A DNA stretch of 49,949 nt. It comes from Rikenellaceae bacterium (GTDB lineage Bacteria; Bacteroidota; Bacteroidia; Bacteroidales; Rikenellaceae). The translations under genes and the position numbers were made by a program. The stretch is from the NCBI GenBank assembly GCA_030529085.1, contig JAUMXM010000005.1:19144-69092 (forward strand). The letters are read 5' to 3'. The notes beneath the pieces were generated by a model that did not search any database, was not told the DNA's origin, and saw nothing but the letters and a program-made list of their open reading frames with translations. Positions 1-7,344 of the stretch are shown piece by piece (the stretch's first letter is position 1; each line of letters begins with the position of its first letter).

Positions 1-157
1 ATTAAAGATTAAAAATTAAAAATTGAGGGCGGGGAGAGGTATGAAGAGCGGCAAAATGAGAAGCGAACTGAAGCGAAGCGTTTGATGCCCTTCCATTTAG
101 CTCCCTTTAACAACCCTAAATCTCCCTTAACCCCCTTATAACGCTCAACTCAAAAAC

Positions 158-1273
158 ATGCAACGGGCTTTGCGCATTGTTCTGGTGACGCTCCTTTGGG
201 CGTTGGTCGTGGGGTATGTACTCTACGCCGCAGACCTTGTGCGCCGTCATCGAGCCCAGCGAACAATCACCACGCTCACGATCGAGGTGCAGGACAGCTC
301 GGCGTCGGGGTCGCTCATCACCTCGCGCGAAGTGCGCGAGCGCATCCGCAGAAGCGGCATCAAGGTGTTGGGCGAACGGGCCGACAGTGTTGATCTGAGT
401 GCCATCGAGTCGCTCATCGCCCGCAATGGCTTTGTGGCCGAGGTTGAGGCCTTTTGTACCGAGGATACGCTCCTGCGCATTACCTTGTCGCAACGTCTGC
501 CGCAGTTGCGCCTGCTTACAAACGGCATGAACAGCTATGTCACGCGCGAAGGGTACCTCTTTGTGGCACCTCCCCGCTCTTCGCGCTATGTGCCGGTGGT
601 TACGGGAAGCTATCAACCCCCTGTGCCCAAGGATTATACGGGACTTATGGCCGACTACGTGGAGCAGCAACGCGAAGTGATGGATACCACCATTCGGGCG
701 CTCGAGCGCAAAAAGTACCCCCACTTTCTGGCCGTGCGTCAGAACAATCGTCGCCTCGATTCGGTGCGTCGAATCCGCATCAAGCCCTATGGCTTTCTCT
801 TCTTCGGGCGCGAATCAGAGGAGTCCTTCGATCGGCGTGTGAAGGAGACACGCGCCCACAAGGCTGCCCTGCGTCGCCATTTTCGCTACATTGGCCGTCA
901 GATTCAGGCCAAAATCGATCGCTTGAGCGAAGAGCAGGCAGCGCTCCGACTTCGTCAAAAAAAGTTGGAAAAAAACTACGAAGATTTCTTGAAACTCCTT
1001 ACCTTTGTAGAAATAATTGAAAATGATGCCTTCTGGAGGTCGGAGCTGGTCGAGATAATCGCAGAGACGACCCCCGGCGGAGCATTGGAACTCTCGTTTA
1101 TACCCCGTAGTGGTAGCTTTAAAATCCGTTTCGGGCGCATCGAGGAGGCCGACGAGACGCGCTACAAGCTCGAAAAGCTGGCGCGATTCTACGAAAAGGG
1201 ACTCCCGACGCTGGGTTGGGAGCGCTACCGCGAAATCGATCTTCGCTATGCCGATCGCGTAGTGTGTCGATAG
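158..1273 (+). CDS. ftsQ: Cell division protein FtsQ
   Basis: Probable bitopic inner-membrane divisome protein that links early and late division proteins. The 371-residue product has a short cytoplasmic tail, one membrane helix at about residues 6-26, a POTRA-like part at about 37-110, and a C-terminal beta part at about 281-371 that includes the FtsQ-like stretch ENDAFWRSELVEI. It sits directly upstream of ftsA and ftsZ, the usual division-cluster order, and this context carries much of the assignment. Residues about 158-275 are an extra basic, helix-prone, Arg/Lys/Glu-rich segment, which makes the protein longer than most FtsQ proteins of 240-300 residues. The ATG at 158 starts just ahead of the membrane helix. 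Sequence conservation is low, as is normal for FtsQ. Confidence 0.85.
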   Translation: MQRALRIVLVTLLWALVVGYVLYAADLVRRHRAQRTITTLTIEVQDSSASGSLITSREVRERIRRSGIKVLGERADSVDLSAIESLIARNGFVAEVEAFCTEDTLLRITLSQRLPQLRLLTNGMNSYVTREGYLFVAPPRSSRYVPVVTGSYQPPVPKDYTGLMADYVEQQREVMDTTIRALERKKYPHFLAVRQNNRRLDSVRRIRIKPYGFLFFGRESEESFDRRVKETRAHKAALRRHFRYIGRQIQAKIDRLSEEQAALRLRQKKLEKNYEDFLKLLTFVEIIENDAFWRSELVEIIAETTPGGALELSFIPRSGSFKIRFGRIEEADETRYKLEKLARFYEKGLPTLGWERYREIDLRYADRVVCR

Positions 1274-1322
1274 CGAACGAGAGGCGATGAACATATAATT
1301 AGGAACAGCTAAACAGAATAAC

Positions 1323-2834
1323 GTGGAAAAGAAAAATTATGTCGTAGCCGTCGATTTGGGCTCTACGGCGGTCGTGGTCGGCGTGGCTGCGAAGGCCGAG
1401 GATGGCACGATGGAGATTCGAGCGTTGGTTTCAAAACCCGTCAAGGGTGTCAGTGCCGGTCGCATCGAGAATATCGAGGATGTCAGCAAGGCGCTGGGTA
1501 CAGCCTTTGAGGAGGCCGGTCAGCAGGCCGGTATCCGCATCACGTCGGCCTATGCAGGTATTTCGGGCGACTTTGTGCGTTGTGCCCGCCACACCGATTA
1601 TGTCTATGTCACCGACCCGAAAAACGGGGTGAGCAAGCAGGATCTGGCAGCGCTCTTCGATCGTATGCGCAACCTGCAGGCTCCCGATGGCGAGGTGATT
1701 ATGGAGCGTATCCCCCAAAACTATATGCTCGACAAGGGCAAGGAGGTCGAAAATCCGATCGGATCGTTCGGCTCGAAGCTCTCGTCGACCTTCAACTTCG
1801 TGCTCTGCGAGCGCACCCCGATTCAGCGCCTGGAGATGGCTCTGAAGCGTGTCGGTGTCGAGCTCATCGAGACCGTGCCCAATGTCTTGGCTACCGCCGA
1901 GTCGGTCTTGACCGAGGACGAGAAGGAGGAGGGTGTTGCCGTTGTCGATGTCGGAGGTGGTGTTACCGACGTGGTGGTCTACTACCGCGGCGTGGTGCGC
2001 TACGTGGCATCGATTCCGATTGGCGCCAATGCCATCAACAACGATATTCGCACGATGGGTGTTCCCGAACGTTTTGTCGAGCGTCTTAAGCTCGAGTATG
2101 GTTCGGCTTTGGCCGAGCGTGTGCCTGATGGTAAGATGATCCGTGTCAAGGGTCGCAGCACGAAGGATACGCGCGATATCATGATGCACAACCTGGTGAC
2201 GGCCATCGAGGCCCGCACGATGGATATCATCGACTTGATCAACGAGGAGTTGAAGATTTCGGGCTACGGCCAGAAGCTCAGCTTCGGCTTGGTTTTGACG
2301 GGTGGTTTGGCCAACCTGAAGGATGTCGATGAACTTTTCCGTCGCTGTACGAAGCTTGAGGTGCGTGTCGGTCATCCCGATGTGAATCTCACGGAGGAGT
2401 CGTGTGCCGTGGCCGATGATCCGAGCTTTGCTACCGTGGTAGGTCTGCTGACACGCGGTACGACCCAGAGCCAGGTGGTATTGCCCCCCTCGGCACGTCC
2501 CACCCCTGCACCTGCCCCGACCCCGGCCCCTGCAAGCCAGCCGCGTCCGGCAGAGCCTGTGACGCCTCGCGAGGAGACCCCGAAGGTGGAGCCGACACCG
2601 GTGCAACCCGCCAAGTCGAAGGTCGAGGAGACGGAGCGTCCCATCGAGCCGATCCAGAAACCCTATGTTCCCCCCGTGGTACCCGCCTCGGAGCTTAAGA
2701 ACGAGGAGCCCGAAGAGGAGGAGATCGACGATGATGACATCTACGAGGAGAAGCCCAAGCAGAAGGGCGGTTTTTGGAATACGCTTGCTTCGTGGGCCAA
2801 GAAGTTCGAGGATCCGGGCGACGACGAAATTTAA
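1323..2834 (+). CDS. ftsA: Cell division protein FtsA
   Basis: Actin-fold ATPase that tethers FtsZ filaments to the inner membrane and recruits later divisome proteins. The 503-residue product begins with the phosphate-1 motif VAVDLGSTAVVVG, carries the phosphate-2 motif VVDVGGGVTDVVVY around residue 210, and has the adenosine motif LTGGLANL around residue 325. A proline-, glutamate- and alanine-rich linker at about residues 389-460 leads to a C-terminal amphipathic helix (GGFWNTLASWAKKFED) that fits the membrane-targeting helix of FtsA. The linker makes it longer than the roughly 420 residues of E. coli FtsA. The start is GTG: the first residues EKKNYVVAVDLG match the family N-terminus and no in-frame ATG lies nearby. 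It lies 49 bases after ftsQ and 27 before ftsZ. Confidence 0.95.
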   Translation: MEKKNYVVAVDLGSTAVVVGVAAKAEDGTMEIRALVSKPVKGVSAGRIENIEDVSKALGTAFEEAGQQAGIRITSAYAGISGDFVRCARHTDYVYVTDPKNGVSKQDLAALFDRMRNLQAPDGEVIMERIPQNYMLDKGKEVENPIGSFGSKLSSTFNFVLCERTPIQRLEMALKRVGVELIETVPNVLATAESVLTEDEKEEGVAVVDVGGGVTDVVVYYRGVVRYVASIPIGANAINNDIRTMGVPERFVERLKLEYGSALAERVPDGKMIRVKGRSTKDTRDIMMHNLVTAIEARTMDIIDLINEELKISGYGQKLSFGLVLTGGLANLKDVDELFRRCTKLEVRVGHPDVNLTEESCAVADDPSFATVVGLLTRGTTQSQVVLPPSARPTPAPAPTPAPASQPRPAEPVTPREETPKVEPTPVQPAKSKVEETERPIEPIQKPYVPPVVPASELKNEEPEEEEIDDDDIYEEKPKQKGGFWNTLASWAKKFEDPGDDEI

Positions 2835-2861
2835 CAACAACGACTTAACGAAAAGAGAGAT

Positions 2862-4184
2862 ATGGCAGAAGATTTAATGGCTCAGGTGAAGGCTGAGCGC
2901 GAATCGAAATCAATTATCACGGTGATGGGTGTCGGCGGTGCCGGCGGTAATGCCGTGCGCCGTATGTGGAATATGGGCATCGAGGGTGTCACCTTCATGG
3001 TATGTAACACCGATAGTCAGGCCCTGCATAAGAGTGAAGTGGAGACCAAGATCCAGCTTGGTGAGGATGGCTTGGGTGCCGGTAACGACCCCCAGAAGGG
3101 CCACGACCTGGCTGTCGAGTCGATCGAGGAGGTGCGCCAGGCCCTGAAGGAGGCGGGTGCCCGCATGGTCTTCATCACCGCCGGTATGGGTGGTGGTACG
3201 GGTACGGGTGCTTCGCCCGTGATTGCCGAGTTGGCCAAAGAGATGGGCCTCTTGACGGTGGCTATCGTCACCTCGCCCCTGGCACTCGAGGGTGCCGAGC
3301 GTTACAAGCAGGCGCAGGTAGGTATCGAGAAGCTCCGCCAGACGGTCGATTCGCTGCTTATTATCAACAACGAGAATATCCGCGAGCTCTATGGCCACAT
3401 GTCGCTGGGCCAGGCCTTCGGCAAGGCCGATGAGGTGCTCTCGCTCGCCACGAAGGGTATCGCCGAGATTATCACGGTCGAGAGTCCGCAGGTCAATGTC
3501 GACTTCGCCGATGTGTCGCGCGTGATGCGTGGCAGTGGTCGTGCCCACATGGCCGTAGCTGCGGCTTCGGGCGAGGGTCGTGCTCGTGAGGCCGCTTCGG
3601 CAACGCTCGATTCGCCCCTCTTGGACCACAACCAGATTGCCGGCGCAAAGAATATTCTGCTCAACATTTCGGTTGATCACGAGGATCACCTGATCTACGA
3701 TGAGGTGATCGAGATCCTGACCTTCATCCAGCAGCATGCCAGCGTGCGTGGCGAGGATGGCACGATCAGCACGGCCAACATCATCTGGGGTAACAGCGTG
3801 AAGCCGAACCTGGGCGATGAGTTGGAGATTGTCTTGGTAGCCACGGGCTTCGAGGGCGAGAACGAGGATGTGAACTCGGCCATGGAGCGCATTGTGGCAG
3901 CTCCGAGCATCGAGCCCGTGAAGCCTGCCGAGGAGGAGGAGACCTCGCCGCTCGAGCCGATCAAGAAGATGCAGCAGCGTCCGCAGCAGCAGGAGCCTAC
4001 GGTGTTGGGTGCCCGCTCGAACCGTTACGATAAGTTGGGTCAACTGTTGGCCGTTCCGGCCTATCAGTCGCGCAACATGCCGCTCGACGTATCGGCCAAG
4101 AGCAAGGGTAAGGCTGAGGAGATGCGTGATGAGCATGCCGAGGTGCCCGATCCGAACAAAGGTCAAGGTTCGCTTCCGTTGTAA
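2862..4184 (+). CDS. ftsZ: Cell division protein FtsZ
   Basis: Tubulin-like GTPase that polymerises into the cytokinetic Z ring. The 440-residue product shows the N-terminal nucleotide-binding motif GVGGAGGNAVRRM around residue 23, the tubulin signature GMGGGTGTGASP around residues 106-117, and the T7-loop sequence NVDFADV around residue 211. The globular domain ends near residue 320 and is followed by a variable linker. A weakly conserved C-terminal peptide, LLAVPAYQSRNMPLD, probably contacts FtsA; unusually, about 32 further hydrophilic residues follow it. The gene is the third of the ftsQ-ftsA-ftsZ cluster and is followed after 13 bases by gldE. Confidence 0.98.
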   Translation: MAEDLMAQVKAERESKSIITVMGVGGAGGNAVRRMWNMGIEGVTFMVCNTDSQALHKSEVETKIQLGEDGLGAGNDPQKGHDLAVESIEEVRQALKEAGARMVFITAGMGGGTGTGASPVIAELAKEMGLLTVAIVTSPLALEGAERYKQAQVGIEKLRQTVDSLLIINNENIRELYGHMSLGQAFGKADEVLSLATKGIAEIITVESPQVNVDFADVSRVMRGSGRAHMAVAAASGEGRAREAASATLDSPLLDHNQIAGAKNILLNISVDHEDHLIYDEVIEILTFIQQHASVRGEDGTISTANIIWGNSVKPNLGDELEIVLVATGFEGENEDVNSAMERIVAAPSIEPVKPAEEEETSPLEPIKKMQQRPQQQEPTVLGARSNRYDKLGQLLAVPAYQSRNMPLDVSAKSKGKAEEMRDEHAEVPDPNKGQGSLPL

Positions 4185-4197
4185 TCGTTAGGTGAGA

Positions 4198-5472
4198 ATG
4201 GCCGAGAGTTGGATTGTATTTAACGGATTTGAGATCGAGGTTGTGGGTATGATGATCACAACCTTGCTCTTGTTGTGTGTGTCGGCCTTTGTTTCGGGCT
4301 CCGAGACGGCCTTTTTCTCCCTTTCGCACAACGATATCCAAGAACTTAAAAGAGCCGATGGCTCGGCTGCCGATCGGGTGCTGAGCCTGCTGAGCGATGT
4401 CGATCTGTTGTTGGCGACGATTCTGGTGGTCAACAACCTGGTCAATATCTGCATCACGATTCTCACGGCTACGATCATCGATACCCTCTTTACGTTCAAC
4501 CGTTTCGATTTCCTCTTCAAGACCGTCCTTGTCACCTTCCTCTTGTTGCTCTTTGGCGAGGTGCTACCCAAGGTCTTCGCCCAGACTTCGCCCCGTTCGT
4601 TCGCCTCGTTTGCAGCCCGTCCGCTCACGATGTTGCGCACCCTGTTCCGCCCCTTATCGCTGATTTTGGTGCGCATGGGTACCTCGATCGGTGAGCGTGC
4701 AGCGCGCCGTAGCGAGATCTCGTTCGACGAGTTGGCCGATGCGGTCGATATGACGCAGACCGAGAGCGATGAGGAGCGTGTGATGCTTTCGGGTATTGTC
4801 AACTTTGTCAATACCGAGGCGCAGGCCATCATGAAGCCGCGTGTCGACATCACGGCCATCGAATTCACAGCCGACTACGAGACACTCAAGCGACTCATCA
4901 TCGAGTCGGGCTTCTCGCGTATTCCGGTCTACGACGAGGATATCGACAATATTCGCGGTACGATCTACGTGAAGGATCTGATGCCCTATATTTCGCGTGG
5001 CAACGAGTTTGGTTGGCAGCAGTTTATCCGCAAACCCTATTTTATCCCCGAGCACAAGAAGATCAATGCCCTCCTGGGTGAGTTCCAGACCCACAAGGTG
5101 CACATGGCCATCGTGGTCGATGAGTATGGCTCGATGCTTGGTTTGGTCTCGTTGGAGGATATTATCGAGGAGATCGTGGGCGAGATCTCGGATGAGAGCG
5201 ATGCCGATGAGAAGCTCTATACCGTTTTGGGTCCCAAGATCTACCTCTTCGAGGGCAAGACCCACATCGTCGATTTCGAGCGCATCCTGGAGCTCGACGA
5301 GGAGACCTTCCGCGATGTGCAGGGCGAGGCCGAGACCCTGGCCGGCTTGATGCTGGAGCTCAAGCGCGACTTCCCGCGCAAGGGGGATAGCTTTACGACC
5401 CACGATCTGCGCTTCACGGTTGCCGAGATGGAGTCTCACCGCATCGACAAAATCAAAGTAGAGGTCTTATGA
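4198..5472 (+). CDS. gldE: GldE-like CNNM/CBS-domain membrane protein
   Basis: Integral membrane protein of the CNNM/CorC (HlyC) superfamily, the Bacteroidota group named GldE for its role in gliding strains. The N-terminal DUF21 part (about residues 15-190) has several hydrophobic helices and the motif FVSGSETAFFSLS. A pair of CBS domains follows at about 205-320 (MKPRVDITAIEF, then VDEYGSMLGLVSLEDIIEEIVGE), then a C-terminal CorC/HlyC transporter-associated domain. Its role here is unknown: in non-gliding Bacteroidales it may act in ion homeostasis or in envelope integrity. I chose ATG 4198; GTG 4192 in the same frame would add two residues. The stop overlaps the next start by four bases (ATGA), so the two genes are probably translationally coupled. 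Confidence 0.85.
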   Translation: MAESWIVFNGFEIEVVGMMITTLLLLCVSAFVSGSETAFFSLSHNDIQELKRADGSAADRVLSLLSDVDLLLATILVVNNLVNICITILTATIIDTLFTFNRFDFLFKTVLVTFLLLLFGEVLPKVFAQTSPRSFASFAARPLTMLRTLFRPLSLILVRMGTSIGERAARRSEISFDELADAVDMTQTESDEERVMLSGIVNFVNTEAQAIMKPRVDITAIEFTADYETLKRLIIESGFSRIPVYDEDIDNIRGTIYVKDLMPYISRGNEFGWQQFIRKPYFIPEHKKINALLGEFQTHKVHMAIVVDEYGSMLGLVSLEDIIEEIVGEISDESDADEKLYTVLGPKIYLFEGKTHIVDFERILELDEETFRDVQGEAETLAGLMLELKRDFPRKGDSFTTHDLRFTVAEMESHRIDKIKVEVL

Positions 5473-6029
5473 GCTGCCGACTCTGGGTCGAGCCGCTGAT
5501 GAGCGACGAGGAGAGTGCCGTTTGGACGACCGATGAGGAGCGCCGAACGGCTGCTTCGTTTGGTTCCGAGCAGCGCCGACGTGAGTGGCTCACGTGGCGT
5601 GCTGTGGTGCGTCGCGAATTAGGATGCGAGGTTGCGTTTGCCTACAACGAGCAGGGGGCTCCCCGCGTGGTGGGTGAGGCGTTGCATCTCTCGGTGAGTC
5701 ATGCCCGCGATCGTGTCGCGGTGCTCCTTTCGCAGGGGCCGTGTGGGGTCGATTTGGAGCGCACCGATCGCCGCTTCGAGCGCGTGAAGGCGAAGTATCT
5801 GACCCCCGAGGAGGAGCTTTTGAGCAGTGACCCCCGATTTTTGGCCGTCGCCTGGTGTGCCAAGGAGGCGCTCTATAAGTATGCCGGCGAGGAGGGACTG
5901 TCGTTTACGGAGGATCTCCGTATTCTGGCCTTCTCGGACGAGGAGCTCACGGCGCAGATCAAAGATGGCGAGCCGTTGCAGCTCACCATTCGTTACCCTG
6001 AGGAGGGGTATGTGGTTGCCTACCTGTAG
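5469..6029 (+). CDS. 4'-phosphopantetheinyl transferase superfamily protein
   Basis: Transfers the phosphopantetheine arm of coenzyme A to a conserved serine of carrier proteins. The 186-residue product carries the two family signatures, CGVDLERTDR (Mg-binding Asp and Glu) near residue 95 and WCAKEALYKYAG near residue 137, plus LHLSVSHARD upstream, the usual Sfp-type order. The length lies between AcpS (about 120) and Sfp (about 225), so it is a compact Sfp/HetI-like enzyme. It may be the main transferase for the fatty-acid carrier protein, since many Bacteroidales lack a recognisable AcpS; that is inference. It overlaps gldE by four bases and is the last gene of this plus-strand run before a strong terminator. 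Confidence 0.9.
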   Translation: MSCRLWVEPLMSDEESAVWTTDEERRTAASFGSEQRRREWLTWRAVVRRELGCEVAFAYNEQGAPRVVGEALHLSVSHARDRVAVLLSQGPCGVDLERTDRRFERVKAKYLTPEEELLSSDPRFLAVAWCAKEALYKYAGEEGLSFTEDLRILAFSDEELTAQIKDGEPLQLTIRYPEEGYVVAYL

Positions 6030-6045
6030 ACCGTCGCGGATCAAA

Positions 6046-6088
6046 GATAAAAAAAAGGACAGCGTTTTGCGCTGTCCTTTTTTTTATC
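6046..6088. terminator. Bidirectional intrinsic terminator
   Basis: A perfect 19-base inverted repeat, GATAAAAAAAAGGACAGCG at 6046-6064 and its complement at 6070-6088, with a five-base loop. The GC stem (GGACAGCG/CGCTGTCC) is flanked by an A8 tract and a T8 tract, so it can terminate in both directions. It lies between the convergent phosphopantetheinyl transferase and C1 peptidase genes. Confidence 0.95.
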
Positions 6089-6099
6089 TCCCTCTTGGA

Positions 6100-7305
6100 T
6101 TAGAGGCCAAGCTTCTTGGCAATATCCTTCGGCAGGGCTTTTTTGTTGACCATGATGTCGGTCGTCTTGTAGGCCACGAAGGGCTTCGAGAAGTACCAGT
6201 AACCCTCGTACTTGTTCTCCGTACCCCACGAGTTGAGCACCTTGTAGTAGGCGTTGCCGGCCTGATCCTTGGCCGTACCCATGATTACCATGCCGTGGTC
6301 GTCGGTCGTCTCGTAGTTGTCGAAGGCCTCCTGGCGCATCTCCTGCGTGATCTCGCGCTCCTTGCCGGGTTTGTCGAACGAGTAGATGGCAGCCTCGCGC
6401 TCGCGGGCCGTCATCTCCCCCCAGCGCTCAGCCTCGGTGCCGCTCAGCGACTCGAGATCGGTCTCGGGAATCACACCCAGACCCTTCGTGCGGCTGAAGC
6501 CCTTCTCGCTCACGTCTGTACCCCAGGCCAGCGTGTAACCATTCTCCAGCGCGTAGTCTACGACGCGCATCATCTCCTCGACGGGCAGGTTGTAGACGCG
6601 ACCACTCATCCAGTTGTCGGGTACCTCCAGAATGAACTGCTCGTAGAAGGGGTGGTGGGTGAACGACGAGATGTCGATGTAGTTATCCATCTCGATCGGG
6701 AGCGACTCGGCATACGACTTCGGCGTGTACTCCTTGCCCTCGTAGGTGAAGCTCTCGGGCATCTCGCCGAAGTACTCGTCGAGGATAGCGTTGAAGCCGC
6801 GCTTCCAGGCGGTCGTCAGCTTCGAGCTGCGCTGCGCCGAACGAATCACAGCGTCGAGGTAGGCGGTCATCACGGGGGTCAACTCGCGGAAGTCGGCCAG
6901 CTCGGTGCCGTAGTTCATGCCCTCGTAGATCTCGTTGGGCACGATGCCGTACTTCTTGATCACCTCCGTTACATCGTGGGCAGCACCGCCCTCGGCAAAG
7001 TTGAGCTTGCCGTGCATGCGTACATAGAGCTCGGCCTTATCCATATAGGCGTGGCGTACCACCCACATCTCCGAGAGGTGTACTGCGGAGCCACCGGCGC
7101 GCAGAATCTCGCTCTCGAGGAACGAGAGGGTCGAGTAGCACCAGCAGGTACCGCTACGGTTCTGATTCTTTACGGGGGTTACATCCACCAACTTTACATC
7201 GGTGAACTGATAGCCCTCAGCCTTCTTCTCGCTCTTCGGAGCCTCCTGAGCCGAAAGACCCAGCACGAAGCCCAACGCGAGAAGCAACATCATCATCTTC
7301 TTCAT
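6100..7305 (-). CDS. Secreted C1-family cysteine peptidase (bleomycin hydrolase/PepC-like)
   Basis: Papain-superfamily peptidase, 401 residues, probably periplasmic or envelope-associated. A signal peptide (MKKMMMLLLALGFVLGLSAQ) spans residues 1 to about 20. The oxyanion Gln48 and catalytic Cys54 lie in VKNQNRSGTCWCYST, catalytic His337 in DDHGMVIMG, and Asn358 in LNSWGTENKYEGYW, giving a complete C1 active site. The large spacing between Cys and His and the overall length fit the C1B (bleomycin hydrolase/aminopeptidase C) group. No lipobox is seen. The physiological substrate cannot be told from sequence. It starts 39 bases after the topA stop and may be cotranscribed with it. Confidence 0.92.
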   Translation of the reverse strand: MKKMMMLLLALGFVLGLSAQEAPKSEKKAEGYQFTDVKLVDVTPVKNQNRSGTCWCYSTLSFLESEILRAGGSAVHLSEMWVVRHAYMDKAELYVRMHGKLNFAEGGAAHDVTEVIKKYGIVPNEIYEGMNYGTELADFRELTPVMTAYLDAVIRSAQRSSKLTTAWKRGFNAILDEYFGEMPESFTYEGKEYTPKSYAESLPIEMDNYIDISSFTHHPFYEQFILEVPDNWMSGRVYNLPVEEMMRVVDYALENGYTLAWGTDVSEKGFSRTKGLGVIPETDLESLSGTEAERWGEMTAREREAAIYSFDKPGKEREITQEMRQEAFDNYETTDDHGMVIMGTAKDQAGNAYYKVLNSWGTENKYEGYWYFSKPFVAYKTTDIMVNKKALPKDIAKKLGL

Positions 7306-7344
7306 ACGTATTAGGTTTTAAGGTTTGTAATTTTCTCTTTTTCT

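Noticed and set aside
5827..7314. A 495-codon plus-strand frame opposite the C1 peptidase
   Set aside because: It crosses the perfect bidirectional terminator and shadows a peptidase with complete catalytic residues and a signal peptide.
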